Part shown: positions 1-8,486 of the stretch, piece after piece
Numbering within the stretch: the stretch's first letter is position 1
Layout: each line of letters starts with the position of its first letter
Origin: an uncultured Oscillibacter sp.
GTDB taxonomy: Bacteria > Bacillota > Clostridia > Oscillospirales > Oscillospiraceae
Direction of reading: 5' to 3'
DNA: 22,869 nt
NCBI RefSeq assembly: GCF_910584465.1
Contig: NZ_CAJUBK010000040.1
Location: forward strand, 1 to 22,869
The notes under the pieces: generated by a model
Databases searched by the model: none
Seen by the model: only the letters and a program-made list of their open reading frames with translations
What the model was told of the DNA's origin: nothing
Made by a program: the position numbers and the translations under genes

Positions 1-44
1 CTGTAAAAACTAAACGGGGACCTCTTATTTTTATTATACTATAT

Positions 45-52
45 GTCGATAA
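45..52 (+). promoter_or_regulatory. Sigma-28 (SigD/FliA)-like -10 box upstream of fliD
   Basis: The octamer GTCGATAA matches the flagellar sigma-28 -10 consensus GCCGATAA at seven of eight positions and lies in an AT-rich stretch about 100 bp upstream of fliD. I see no good TAAA -35 element 13-16 bases upstream; position 26 reads TATT. A sigma-A-like TATACT also lies at 35-40 without a -35. Late flagellar genes such as fliD are commonly sigma-28 dependent, which is why the match is listed, but the assignment is tentative. Confidence 0.35.
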
Positions 53-91
53 AAAAACATAGAGGAATATCAAAAAAATTCTAAAATCGAT

Positions 92-119
92 GGCCCCGGA
101 CCGGCAGGCCCGAGGGGCC
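92..119 (+). other. GC-rich hairpin in the fliD leader
   Basis: GGCCCC at 92-97 is complementary to GGGGCC at 114-119. An alternative short stem, GGCCC 107-111 with GGGCC 115-119, overlaps it. The hairpin sits between the candidate promoter and the fliD ribosome binding site and is followed only by GGGTTTCAATTT, so it is a poor intrinsic terminator. It could be the tail of an upstream transcription unit or a leader structure. Confidence 0.3.
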
Positions 120-150
120 GGGTTTCAATTTCAGAAAGGAGTGGAGCGAT

Positions 151-2748
151 ATGGCTTCTATCAGCGGCATCAGCAGTTCCAGCAGTCTTTACGGGAATCG
201 AAACGTGATCTCCGGCCTTGCCAGCGGCATGGATACGGAGAGCATGATCGAAAACGCAGTATCCGGATACAAGGCTAAGATCGCGGCGCTGCAGCAAAAG
301 CGCACCAAGACGGAGTGGAAGCAAGACGCGTACCGGAGCATCGTCAATAAGATGTCCGTGTTCGCCGAGAAGTACACCTCTTATATGTCCGGCAACAACT
401 TGATGTCCGCCAGCTTCTTCAACAACGCGGTGAAGACCGTGGCCAAGGGGAAATACGCGGACAAGGTCACGGCGGTCGGCCGGGCCAGCAGCAGCATCCA
501 GATCGACCGCGTCCTCCAGATGGCCACCGCCGCCAGCTATAAGCTCAAGGGCTCGGCGCTGGATCCCCAGACCTCCTCCTTCGGAGAGGACATCTCCTCC
601 GTCACCGCCTCCGCCAGCGGCACGATGGACCTGGACGGCACCACCACCATCAGCAAGCTGAATGGATCGATGACCCTGGCTTACGGCGGCGCGGACTCCA
701 GGAGCTACCTGACGATCAATTTCGACGAGACCAAGACCTATGACGGCGACCCCCAGAAGCTGGCCGATGAGATCAACCGCCAGCTCTCGGAGCAGAGCGT
801 CACCATCGGCAGCAACACCTACACCGGGAAAGAGCTGCTGAACAAGGTGGTCAAGGCCGAGGTGGGCGAGGACGGCAACATCACCTTCGCCGACCCCAAG
901 GGCAACAACGTCTTCGTCTCCCGTGCCACCGGCAGCGTGCAGGAGCTCCTCCTGCGGGGCGAGGAGGCCAGCAGCCAGGCGGGCTCTCAGCTCAAGAAGC
1001 TGTGGCTGGGCAAGGACGCCCTCGCCACGGAGGACAAGAGCAACCTCTCCTACCTCAGCGGCTCCAGCGTGGAGATCACCGTGGACGGCAAGACCAAGAC
1101 CATCAAGATGCCCACCCTGGACGAGATCGCCGCCAAGGTGGACTCCTCCTATCAATACGCCGACGCCCTGAAAACGAAGATCCAGAACGGCAGCGCCCTC
1201 ACCAACGACGCCAGCCGGCAGGAGCGGGACAAAGCCTTCATGGCCGCGTTCCAGGAGAAGATCGACGAGGCGTTCGGCAAGGGGAAGCTGACGGTCAGCG
1301 ACAAGAACGGGACCGACGCGGGCATCCAGCTCCAGTTCACCGCCGCCAAGGGCTCCACCTTCTCCGTGAACGCCACGAAGGGCAATGTCATGGGCATGGG
1401 CGAGAGCAAGTCCGTCACCAGCTACCTCAACACCGGCAAGACCCTGGGCGATCTGCTGGGCAAGGACATGGACTGGAGCAAGTTCGACATCGCCTATGAG
1501 AAGGACGCCAACGGCAACCCGACCTCCACCCCCGCCAAGGACTCGGAGGGGAACCAGCTCTACTCCTTCAAGGTCAACGGCAAAGAGGTCGGCCAGTTCA
1601 ACGCCAACAGCAAGCTCAGCGACGTCTTCAACGCGATGAACAATAACGAGGATTCTACGGTCAAGGTGAGCTATTCCAAGCTGACCAACGAGATCTCCTT
1701 CACCGCCAAGGACACCGGCTCGAACGGCGCGATCAAGTTCGACGGCCTGGCCGCCGAGCTGTTCGGCGTCTCGGACGCCTCTGCGGAGGCGGGCTTCTCC
1801 AAGGGGCAGGACGCCATCTTCGAAGCCTCGGTCAACGGCACCTCCCTGGGCACGCTGACCCGGAGCTCCAACGACATCGATCTGGACGGCATGACCGTGA
1901 CGCTCAAGGGCACCTTCGGCTATGAGGAGGCCCAGGGAGCGAACGAGGGCGACCAGGGCGTCGTGAAGGGCGCGGACGGCAAGCTCTATAAGGCGGACGG
2001 CTCCAGCGAGTCCGTCACCTTCGAGACCAGCGCCGACTCCGACAAGATCGTGGACGTGATCAAGAAGATGGTGGAAGACTACAACGCCATGGTCACCGAG
2101 ATCAAGAACGCCTACTCCGTCCTCCCCGCCCAGCAGTCCAACGGCAAGTACTACGAGCCCATGACCGCCGAGGAGGAGGAGAAGTACAGCGAGAGCTTCG
2201 TCAAGAACTGGAACGAGAAGGCGAAGCAGGGCCTGCTCTTCGGAGACCGGGACCTGGCGAACCTGTACAGCAGCCTGACCTCCGCCATCTCCATGACCGG
2301 CGAGAGCGGCGCCGTCCTCCGGGCCGCGGGCATCACCGTCAACTACGCCAACGGCCTGAGCACGCTGGACTTCGACGAGGATAAGTTCCGGGCCGCCATG
2401 GACAAAGACCCCGATAAGATCCGGGACGCCTTCACCGCCAGCACGGACGCCGGCGCGGCCAGCAGCGGCCTGATGGAGTCGCTGAAGCAGCCCCTGGACA
2501 TGTATGGCAAGACCAGCGGCGGCAAGGGCATCCTGGTGGAGAAGGCCGGCTCCCCCCTGGCGGCCAGCAGCATGTACAGCAACCTCATCCAGCAGGAGCT
2601 CGACGACATCGACAGCCAGATCACGAAGTGGCAGGATAAGCTGAGCGACAAGGTCGACTACTACACCAACCAATTCTCCAGACTGGAGCAGCTCATCCAG
2701 CAGATGAACTCTCAGAGCTCTTACTTCTCCCAGCTCTCGGGCGGCTGA
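151..2748 (+). CDS. fliD: Flagellar filament cap / hook-associated protein 2 (FliD)
   Basis: FliD forms the cap at the tip of the growing flagellum and folds flagellin subunits into the filament. The N-terminus (about residues 15-115: ISGLASGMDTESMIENAV, then a coiled region with KTEWKQDAYRSI) is a typical FliD_N. From about residue 555 the FliD_C pattern appears (FEASVNGTSLGTLTRSSNDI), ending in the usual helical coiled coil with IQQELDDIDSQI and a Ser/Gln-rich tail. At 865 aa it is far longer than the usual 450-550 aa; the extra length lies between the two domains (about 115-550), the part normally exposed on the cap. The start is set by AAAGGAG at 135-141, nine bases before the ATG. fliS follows after 24 bp, so the two are co-transcribed. 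The family call is firm; the function of the enlarged middle is unknown. Confidence 0.95.
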   Translation: MASISGISSSSSLYGNRNVISGLASGMDTESMIENAVSGYKAKIAALQQKRTKTEWKQDAYRSIVNKMSVFAEKYTSYMSGNNLMSASFFNNAVKTVAKGKYADKVTAVGRASSSIQIDRVLQMATAASYKLKGSALDPQTSSFGEDISSVTASASGTMDLDGTTTISKLNGSMTLAYGGADSRSYLTINFDETKTYDGDPQKLADEINRQLSEQSVTIGSNTYTGKELLNKVVKAEVGEDGNITFADPKGNNVFVSRATGSVQELLLRGEEASSQAGSQLKKLWLGKDALATEDKSNLSYLSGSSVEITVDGKTKTIKMPTLDEIAAKVDSSYQYADALKTKIQNGSALTNDASRQERDKAFMAAFQEKIDEAFGKGKLTVSDKNGTDAGIQLQFTAAKGSTFSVNATKGNVMGMGESKSVTSYLNTGKTLGDLLGKDMDWSKFDIAYEKDANGNPTSTPAKDSEGNQLYSFKVNGKEVGQFNANSKLSDVFNAMNNNEDSTVKVSYSKLTNEISFTAKDTGSNGAIKFDGLAAELFGVSDASAEAGFSKGQDAIFEASVNGTSLGTLTRSSNDIDLDGMTVTLKGTFGYEEAQGANEGDQGVVKGADGKLYKADGSSESVTFETSADSDKIVDVIKKMVEDYNAMVTEIKNAYSVLPAQQSNGKYYEPMTAEEEEKYSESFVKNWNEKAKQGLLFGDRDLANLYSSLTSAISMTGESGAVLRAAGITVNYANGLSTLDFDEDKFRAAMDKDPDKIRDAFTASTDAGAASSGLMESLKQPLDMYGKTSGGKGILVEKAGSPLAASSMYSNLIQQELDDIDSQITKWQDKLSDKVDYYTNQFSRLEQLIQQMNSQSSYFSQLSGG

Positions 2749-2772
2749 TATTGAAAGGATGATCCACAGACG

Positions 2773-3150
2773 ATGGACATGAAAGGCTTCCAGCACTACA
2801 AAGAGCAGAGCGTCAATACCATGACCCAGGGCGAGCTGCTGCTGCTGTTGTACGATGAGCTCTACAAGCGCCTGTCTCAGGCGGAGCTCATGCTGGACCA
2901 GCAGGATTACCCCGTGTACGAGGCCTCCATCGAGCGGGCGGTGGCCATTATCGACTATCTGGACTCCACATTGGACCGGCAGTACGAGATCAGCGGGAAC
3001 TTGACCCAGCTCTATGAGTACTTCACCTATGAACTGGGCCGGGCGAAGATCGGCCGCCGCAAGGAAGTGCTGACCCACGTGAAGAGCATGGTGGGTGAAC
3101 TGCGGGACGCCTTCCGCCAGGCGCAAAAAAGCGGAGACTCAGGAAAGTAG
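2773..3150 (+). CDS. fliS: Flagellar secretion chaperone FliS
   Basis: FliS is a small helical cytoplasmic chaperone that binds the C-terminus of flagellin and prevents premature polymerisation. The 125-aa length is normal, and the N-terminal pattern QSVNTMTQGELLLLLYDELY, followed by an amphipathic helix ending in AELMLDQQDY, is the family signature. The C-terminal half contains YFTYELGRA, matching the conserved helix that normally reads YxxxxLxxAN. AAAGGA at 2754-2759 is the likely ribosome binding site, with a rather long 13-base spacing; a second in-frame ATG at 2779 is further still. It lies between fliD and a FliT-like gene with short gaps on both sides, the standard late-flagellar arrangement. 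Confidence 0.95.
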   Translation: MDMKGFQHYKEQSVNTMTQGELLLLLYDELYKRLSQAELMLDQQDYPVYEASIERAVAIIDYLDSTLDRQYEISGNLTQLYEYFTYELGRAKIGRRKEVLTHVKSMVGELRDAFRQAQKSGDSGK

Positions 3151-3159
3151 GGATCCAAG

Positions 3160-3546
3160 ATGGAAACACCGGCGCTTTTAGACGCCCATGTACAGCTGAA
3201 GCGGATCTACACCGCGCTGAACGAGGCCCTGGATGTGACCCGCCAGCTGGCGGAGGCCGCGGACCGGGACGATGAGGTCGCGGCGCGGATGCTGGTCTCC
3301 ATGCGGCAGGAACCCACCGACAGGCTGGCCGCGGCCCATCAGGCCCTGGACCAGCAGCAGCAGGCCCTGCCCGGCGCCGACGCCGCCCGCCTCGCCGCCC
3401 TGCTGAAGGGCGCGGAGGCGGAGACGGAGGCGGAGGCCCCCCTGGTGAACCAGGTCAGTGCGAACAAGCGGGTCTTGAAGCAGCTGGTGGATCTGGATCG
3501 GATCGTCAACCGCAAGTTGGCGAGAGGAGCGTCCATTTACAAGTGA
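3160..3546 (+). CDS. FliT-like small helical protein, probable flagellar export chaperone
   Basis: This 128-aa, acidic, predicted all-helical protein starts nine bases after fliS stops. It has heptad-like Ala/Leu/Gln-rich segments (AAAHQALDQQQQAL) and a basic C-terminus (NRKLARGASIYK). No catalytic motif is visible. The position directly after fliD-fliS is where Firmicutes carry fliT-type genes, whose products hold FliD in an export-ready state, and the size and composition fit. Sequence similarity in this family is weak, so the role is inferred mainly from gene order and general character. It is followed by a strong hairpin, so it probably ends the fliD operon. Confidence 0.7.
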   Translation: METPALLDAHVQLKRIYTALNEALDVTRQLAEAADRDDEVAARMLVSMRQEPTDRLAAAHQALDQQQQALPGADAARLAALLKGAEAETEAEAPLVNQVSANKRVLKQLVDLDRIVNRKLARGASIYK

Positions 3547-3563
3547 GGAGATATGCGAGAGCC

Positions 3564-3595
3564 GGAGCCCCGGCTGGCAGGACCGGCCGGGCTCC
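3564..3595 (+). terminator. Strong GC hairpin after the fliD-fliS-fliT-like operon
   Basis: GGAGCCCCGGC at 3564-3574 pairs with GCCGGGCTCC at 3586-3595, giving ten pairs with one bulged C and an 11-base loop. It starts 17 bp after the stop of the FliT-like gene. No T-tract follows (CGCCTTCGCG), so it is either a non-canonical terminator or an RNA-stabilising 3' structure separating the flagellar genes from the ABC gene. Confidence 0.5.
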
Positions 3596-3673
3596 CGCCT
3601 TCGCGTGCGTATGGACGGATACCGGGGAGGGCCCCTCCCCGGCGGAGGATCTGAAACTTACGGGAGCGTACCT

Positions 3674-4411
3674 ATGCCCACGATCACGTTGGAAAACGTA
3701 ACAAAGAACTATAAGCTGGACCGGCGGCAGCAGAAGGAGCACAAGGGCAAGCGGTTCGAGGTCGGCGTACAGGACATCGACCTGACCATCAAACAGGGCG
3801 AGTTCGTGTTCCTCATCGGCAGCAGCGGCGCGGGGAAGAGCACGCTGCTGGACCTGATCTCCGGGAGGCTGAAGCCGGACAAGGGGACCGTGTGCCTGGA
3901 CAAGAAGGACCTTTCGAAGCTGATCCCCTGGAGCCAAAACCGCGCGGCCATCCTCTTCGGCCGGGTACAGCAGGAGCACAGCCTCATCCGCAAGATGACC
4001 GTGGAGGAGAACCTTTGGGTCGCCGCCCAGGTGGGGCGGCGGCGTTTCGAGAGCGCCAAGCATGTGGATCTGCGGGTGAAGAAGGTGCTGGGCCTGGTGG
4101 GCATGCGGGGCGTGGAAGCCCGGTATCCCGTGGAGATGTCCATCGGGGAGTGCCGCCGGGTGGAACTGGCCCGGGCGCTGATCAACAGCCCGCCCATCCT
4201 GGTGCTGGACGAGATCACCGCCAACCTGGACGACGACAACATCTGGGACATGTTCCAGCTGCTCCAGGAGGTCAACCGCAAGGGCACGACGGTCATCATG
4301 GCGACGCATGCCAGCCGTTATGTCAACATCATGCGCCGCCGGGTGGTGACGCTGGTGGACGGGAGGATCTTCGGCGACGTTGAGAAAGGAAGATACGGCG
4401 ACGTGGTGTGA
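3674..4411 (+). CDS. Orphan FtsE-like ABC ATPase with a degenerate signature motif
   Basis: This 245-aa single nucleotide-binding domain resembles the FtsE/LolD group. Walker A is GSSGAGKST (Lys55), Walker B is ILVLDE (Glu180), the D-loop region is TANLDDDN, and the switch His is His212 in ATHAS. The signature, normally LSGGQ, reads SIGEC at 156-160, and the Q-loop zone has a small insertion (FGRVQQEHSLI). I placed the start at 3674 because GGGAG at 3662-3666 lies seven bases before this ATG and the ABC fold begins immediately (MPTITLENVTKNY); an in-frame ATG at 3605 adds 23 unconvincing residues. No FtsX or other permease gene lies alongside: the flagellar operon is upstream and a chemoreceptor follows after 66 bp. 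It may act with a distant permease or as a regulatory ATPase. The family is secure, the partner unknown. Confidence 0.85.
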   Translation: MPTITLENVTKNYKLDRRQQKEHKGKRFEVGVQDIDLTIKQGEFVFLIGSSGAGKSTLLDLISGRLKPDKGTVCLDKKDLSKLIPWSQNRAAILFGRVQQEHSLIRKMTVEENLWVAAQVGRRRFESAKHVDLRVKKVLGLVGMRGVEARYPVEMSIGECRRVELARALINSPPILVLDEITANLDDDNIWDMFQLLQEVNRKGTTVIMATHASRYVNIMRRRVVTLVDGRIFGDVEKGRYGDVV

Positions 4412-4477
4412 CCGCGGAGCCGATGATCATAGATAAAGAAACCTTCAACGTGTATGAATTTGAGGAGGAAACAGGCA

Positions 4478-6265
4478 ATGCTGAAAAACATGAAGATCAA
4501 AAAGAGCCTGATCTTGGGCTACGGAGTCTGCATCGTCATCTCGGTCATCATGATCGTGATCTCGCTGTTCATGATGAACAGCCTGAGGAACGGGTATCAG
4601 GAGGTCATCGACACGGATATCCAGTCCAAGCAGCTGATCACGGAGATCCGCCTGAACGCGAACATCGCGGCCCGCAACGTCCGTGACATGGCCCTGATCC
4701 CCGACGATCCCGCCAACCCCGAGCTGGAAGCCCGGGCCAAAGAGGTCCTGGGCGATCTGGATGGCCTCATCCAGCAGATCCGGGACATCTGGCCCCTGGA
4801 CAGCGTCAGCCTGGAGAACTATATCACGTCCATCAACGAGTGGGGCAATGAGATCCCCGACATCCTGGAGGCCATCAACAGCGGCAACAACGACCGCGCC
4901 GTCTCCCTGATCTACAACGACTGCACGCCCAAGCTGAACGCCATGACCAGCCGCGCCCAGGAGCTGGACGCCTCCCTGACTGTCGTGCAGAACGCGGCCG
5001 TCGAGGAGCAGCAGCGCAGCGTGACGATCACCATCATCATGCTGGTGGTGGCCATGGCCGTGTCGAGCGTGATCGTCATGATCCTCGCCATGAAGCTGAT
5101 CAAGAGCATCGTGGAGCCCACCGAGCAGGTCCGTAAGGCCCTCGTCGGCTTCAGCCAGGGCGACCTGGACATCCCCGTGGAATTCGAGAGCAAGAACGAG
5201 CTGGGCGAGATGTGCGACGCCCTGCGGACCAGCCAGCAGGTCTTGGGCGAGGTCATCAAGGACGCCTGCCGCCTCCTGGAGGAGATGGGCGCCGGGAACT
5301 TCAACTGCCGGACCCAGGCCGAGAAGTATTACGTCGGTGCCCTGAGCAGCATGCTCAAGTCCATCCGCGTCATCAACTCCAGCCTCAGCGACACCCTGGC
5401 TCAGATCAGCCTCAGCGGCGAGCAGGTCTCCTCCGGTTCCGACCAGGTGTCCACCGGCGCCCAGGCCCTGGCGCAGGGCGCTACCGAGCAGGCCAGTGCC
5501 GTCCAGGAGCTCTCCGCCACCATCGCCGAGATCTCCAGCCGCTCCCAGGGCAACGCCCAGAGCAGCGAGATGGCGATGGACCACTCCAAGAACGCCGACC
5601 TGCGGGTCCGCGAGAGCGCCGCTTACATGGAAGAGATGGTCAAGGCCATGGATAAGATCTCCAGCTCTTCCGAGGAGATCGGCAAGATCATCGCCACCAT
5701 CGAGAACATCGCCTTCCAGACCAACATCCTGGCCCTGAACGCCGCCGTGGAGGCCGCCCGCGCGGGCAGCGCCGGCAAGGGCTTCGCCGTGGTCGCCGAC
5801 GAGGTCCGGAACCTGGCCACCAAGTCCGACCAGGCCGCCAAGGCCACTAAGGAGCTGATCGACAACTCCATCACCTCCGTCCAGGACGGCAGTGAGATCG
5901 TGAAGCGGGTCTCCGACTCCCTGAACAAGACCGTGGAGGCCACCAACGAGACCATGTCCGCCCTCCAGGAGATCACCAAGGCCGTCGAGGAAGAGGCCCA
6001 GGCCATCGCCCAGGTGACCGAGGGCATCGACCAGATCTCCTCCGTGGTCCAGACGAACTCCGCCACTTCCGAGCAGTCCGCCGCCGCCAGCGAGGAGCTG
6101 AGCAGCCAGGCCAGCCTGATGAAGGACCTGCTGAGCAAGTTCCGCCTGCGCAGCGAGGGCTCCGGCTACAGCTCCGCGCCCAGCTATACGGAAGACAGCA
6201 GCACCGCCGCGGATACTTCCTACGACAGCGGCCGCAGCAGCGGCGGCTCGTTCAGCAAGTATTGA
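4478..6265 (+). CDS. Methyl-accepting chemotaxis protein (two-transmembrane chemoreceptor)
   Basis: This 595-aa receptor passes extracellular signals to CheA/CheW and the flagellar motor. TM1 is about residues 10-33. A short external helical sensor of about 145 residues (4HB-type by size) follows, then TM2 at about 181-206 and a HAMP domain. A second HAMP-like segment (LLEEMGAGNFNC) at about 263-315 precedes the coiled-coil signalling domain. The hairpin tip at about 411-447 (AFQTNILALNAAVEAARAGS, then KGFAVVADEVRNLA) is highly conserved. Likely methylation helices are around EQASAVQELS and SEQSAAASEELS. The C-terminus is a Ser/Tyr/Gly-rich tail without a CheR-binding pentapeptide such as NWETF. 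The start uses GAGGAGG at 4462-4468, nine bases before the ATG; an ATG eight codons upstream overlaps that site and is rejected. The ligand cannot be read from the sequence. Confidence 0.95.
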   Translation: MLKNMKIKKSLILGYGVCIVISVIMIVISLFMMNSLRNGYQEVIDTDIQSKQLITEIRLNANIAARNVRDMALIPDDPANPELEARAKEVLGDLDGLIQQIRDIWPLDSVSLENYITSINEWGNEIPDILEAINSGNNDRAVSLIYNDCTPKLNAMTSRAQELDASLTVVQNAAVEEQQRSVTITIIMLVVAMAVSSVIVMILAMKLIKSIVEPTEQVRKALVGFSQGDLDIPVEFESKNELGEMCDALRTSQQVLGEVIKDACRLLEEMGAGNFNCRTQAEKYYVGALSSMLKSIRVINSSLSDTLAQISLSGEQVSSGSDQVSTGAQALAQGATEQASAVQELSATIAEISSRSQGNAQSSEMAMDHSKNADLRVRESAAYMEEMVKAMDKISSSSEEIGKIIATIENIAFQTNILALNAAVEAARAGSAGKGFAVVADEVRNLATKSDQAAKATKELIDNSITSVQDGSEIVKRVSDSLNKTVEATNETMSALQEITKAVEEEAQAIAQVTEGIDQISSVVQTNSATSEQSAAASEELSSQASLMKDLLSKFRLRSEGSGYSSAPSYTEDSSTAADTSYDSGRSSGGSFSKY

Positions 6266-6382
6266 TCGCTGGACCGACAGCCCCGCACTGGCCGGACCGT
6301 CCGTTCCCTAAGACGCGAGCTGCCATGGGATGACCCTTGTCCTCACTTGCGCCATTCCGCGCTGGCAGCAGAGTCCCCTGTC

Positions 6383-6423
6383 ATGATGCCAGAAGGCGGT
6401 CCGGTGCCGCCTTCTGGCATCAT
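6383..6423. terminator. Perfect 17-bp hairpin between the chemoreceptor and FtsA-like genes
   Basis: ATGATGCCAGAAGGCGG at 6383-6399 is exactly complementary to 6407-6423, with loop TCCGGTG. It lies in the 202-bp gap after the chemoreceptor stop and 44 bp before the FtsA-like start. Only TT follows before GCGCC, so it has no U-tract. It is probably the end structure of the chemoreceptor transcript. It separates two gene groups, but it could also be a leader structure of the next gene. Confidence 0.55.
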
Positions 6424-6467
6424 TGCGCCGCCTCCCGAATTCAGGAGATCGAAAAAGGAGCGCCTTT

Positions 6468-8450
6468 ATGAAAGATTTGAGAGCCCAGGAGCAGGACCTG
6501 ATCTTCGCCCTGGATATCGGCACCCGCAGCGTCGTGGGCGTCGTGGGCCGGCCCACCGGGGGACGGTTCAAGGCGCTGGATATCGAGGTGGCGGAGCACA
6601 GCAGCCGCGCCATGCTGGACGGTCAGATCGACAACATCCGTCAGGTGGGCGCGCTGGCCCGGACCGTCACCGAACGTCTGGAGGAACGCCTGGGCGTCCA
6701 TCTGGAGCGGGTCTGCGTGGCCGCCGCCGGGCGGGCCCTGCGGACCCAGAGCGGCAGCTTCGCCATGGACATCAGCGAGGAGAAGATCATCAGCGCCGAG
6801 ACGATCAGCCGCCTGGAGGCGGGGGCCCTCTCCGCCGCGGAGGAGGCCCTCCAGATGGAGGACGAGGCCCGGCGGCAGTTCTTCATGGTGGGCTATACCG
6901 TGGCCCAGTACCGGCTGGACAATTATCCCCTGGCGTCTTTGATGGACCACAACGGCCAGAAGGCGGAGGCGGACGTGGTCGCGACCTTCCTCCCCGGGGA
7001 GGTGGTGGAGAGCCTCTATGCCGCCATGCGGGCGGCGGGCCTCCAGGTCTCCAGCTTGACCCTGGAGCCCATCGCCGCCATGAACGCCGCCATCCCGTCG
7101 GAGCTGCGGCTGCTGAACCTGGCCCTGGTGGACATCGGCGCGGGGACCACGGATATCGCCGTCTGCCGGGACGGTAGCGTCACCGGTTATACCATGGCCA
7201 CCATCGCCGGGGACGAGATCACGGAGGCGATCATGCGGACCTTCCTGGTGGATTTCCAGACGGCCGAGAGGATGAAGCGGGAGCTCCGCCCCGGGGAGGA
7301 CGCCCATTACACGGATATCCTGGGCCTGGAGAACACCGCCACCTTCGAGGAGATCCACACCGCCATCCAGGAGCCCATGGGCCGCTTGGCGGAGGCCATC
7401 GCCGCCCAGGTGGCGGAGCTGAACGGCGGGACGCCCTCGGCGGTGTTCCTGGCGGGAGGCGGCAGCAAGCTGGACGGCCTCCGGGAGAGGACGGCGGCCA
7501 GCCTGGGCATGGATGAGCGCCGGGTGGCCATCGCCGGGAACAATTTCGCCAAGAGCGCCTTCGCCGACGAGATCGACCTGAACAACCCGGAGTACGCCAC
7601 GCCCCTGGGCATCGCGGTCTCCGCCGCCCTGGGGCTGCTGAACGACAGCTACGTCATCACCCTTAACGGCGAGACCGCCAAGCTCTTCCGAAGCGGGAGC
7701 CTGACGGTCCGGGACATCCTGCTGATGAACGGGTATACCTATGCCGACATGCTGGGCCGCTCGGGGCGGAACCTGGGCGTGACCCTGAACGGCAGGCACA
7801 TGATCTTCCGGGGGGAGCCCGCTGTGCCCGCCATCCTGCGGGTGAACGGCGAGGAGGCGGCGATCAATTCGCTGGTCCACGCGGGGGACAACATCCGCTT
7901 CAGGCCCGCCCGGAGCGGCAAAGACGCCGCCAAGACCCTGGGCGAGCTGCTGGGGGTGGATCACACCGGGCGGGTGCTCCTGAACAACCAGGAGGCGAGC
8001 CTGAAGACCCCGCTGCACCAGGGGGACGTGATCTTGACCCTGGAGGGCCCCGCGGGCATCGTCCCGCCGCTGGCGGCGGAGCCGCCGGAGGCGGAGAGAC
8101 CGGCCCCGCAGGCGGGCGCTCCCGCGGCCCCGGCCCGGGGGAAAGCTCCGTCCGCTCCGGCGGAGCCGCAGCCCGCTCCGCCGGCCCCGGAGGAGCCCCA
8201 GGCGCCGCCGCCGAAAGCGGAGCCGGTGAAGCCGCTGATCCGCAAGCGGGAGGTGGAGATCCTCCTGAACGGGAAGCCCATGGTCCTGCCGCCCAAGGAG
8301 AACGGCCAGCCCTACTACGTCATGGACCTTTTGGAGCGCTCCGGCGTGGATTTCGAGAAGCTGGAGGGACCCGTCCATCTGGCGGTGAACGGCAAGGAAT
8401 GCGGCTTCAGCCAGATGGTGAAGGACCGGGATTCCATCACCGTCTGCTGA
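6468..8450 (+). CDS. FtsA/PilM-type actin-fold ATPase with an extended C-terminus
   Basis: Residues 1 to about 392 follow the FtsA/PilM pattern. Phosphate-1 is FALDIGTRSVVGVVG (Asp16), phosphate-2 is LVDIGAGTTDIAV near 221-233, and the adenosine motif is VFLAGGGSKLDGL near 326. SHS2-like residues lie between the first two. Instead of the membrane-targeting amphipathic helix that ends FtsA, the protein continues for about 270 residues. This extension has small beta-rich modules with the phrases VTLNGRHMIF, LRVNGEEAAINSLVHAGD and VLLNNQEASL, a Pro/Ala-rich linker at about 535-590, and a last module (VEILLNGKPMVL, LAVNGKECGF). The modules look like ThiS/MoaD-type beta-grasp folds, which is inference. 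The total is 660 aa against about 400-440 for FtsA. AAAAAGGAG directly upstream sets the start at 6468. A membrane-protein gene follows after 33 bp and is a likely partner. No divisome or pilus genes are nearby, so neither a cell-division nor a type IV pilus role is established. Confidence 0.8.
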   Translation: MKDLRAQEQDLIFALDIGTRSVVGVVGRPTGGRFKALDIEVAEHSSRAMLDGQIDNIRQVGALARTVTERLEERLGVHLERVCVAAAGRALRTQSGSFAMDISEEKIISAETISRLEAGALSAAEEALQMEDEARRQFFMVGYTVAQYRLDNYPLASLMDHNGQKAEADVVATFLPGEVVESLYAAMRAAGLQVSSLTLEPIAAMNAAIPSELRLLNLALVDIGAGTTDIAVCRDGSVTGYTMATIAGDEITEAIMRTFLVDFQTAERMKRELRPGEDAHYTDILGLENTATFEEIHTAIQEPMGRLAEAIAAQVAELNGGTPSAVFLAGGGSKLDGLRERTAASLGMDERRVAIAGNNFAKSAFADEIDLNNPEYATPLGIAVSAALGLLNDSYVITLNGETAKLFRSGSLTVRDILLMNGYTYADMLGRSGRNLGVTLNGRHMIFRGEPAVPAILRVNGEEAAINSLVHAGDNIRFRPARSGKDAAKTLGELLGVDHTGRVLLNNQEASLKTPLHQGDVILTLEGPAGIVPPLAAEPPEAERPAPQAGAPAAPARGKAPSAPAEPQPAPPAPEEPQAPPPKAEPVKPLIRKREVEILLNGKPMVLPPKENGQPYYVMDLLERSGVDFEKLEGPVHLAVNGKECGFSQMVKDRDSITVC

Positions 8451-8470
8451 GGGCGGGCCGCTTGAGTATA

Positions 8471-8486
8471 GGAGAGTGAAGCGTTG
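8471..8486 (+). promoter_or_regulatory. Ribosome binding site that fixes a TTG start
   Basis: GGAGAG at 8471-8476 is seven bases before the TTG at 8484-8486. No ATG or GTG in this frame is near it, and the protein downstream opens with a plausible KQDKADKIIKKAELKAK helix, so TTG is the best supported start. Confidence 0.6.

Noticed and set aside
90..278. A 62-codon frame overlapping the start of fliD
   Set aside because: Different frame, starts in the leader hairpin, and has no ribosome binding site; FliD's own start is well supported.
4408..4686. Open frame beginning in the ABC/chemoreceptor gap that could be an N-terminal frameshifted part of the chemoreceptor
   Set aside because: The chemoreceptor has a complete first transmembrane helix and its own strong ribosome binding site at 4462-4468, so no frameshift is needed.
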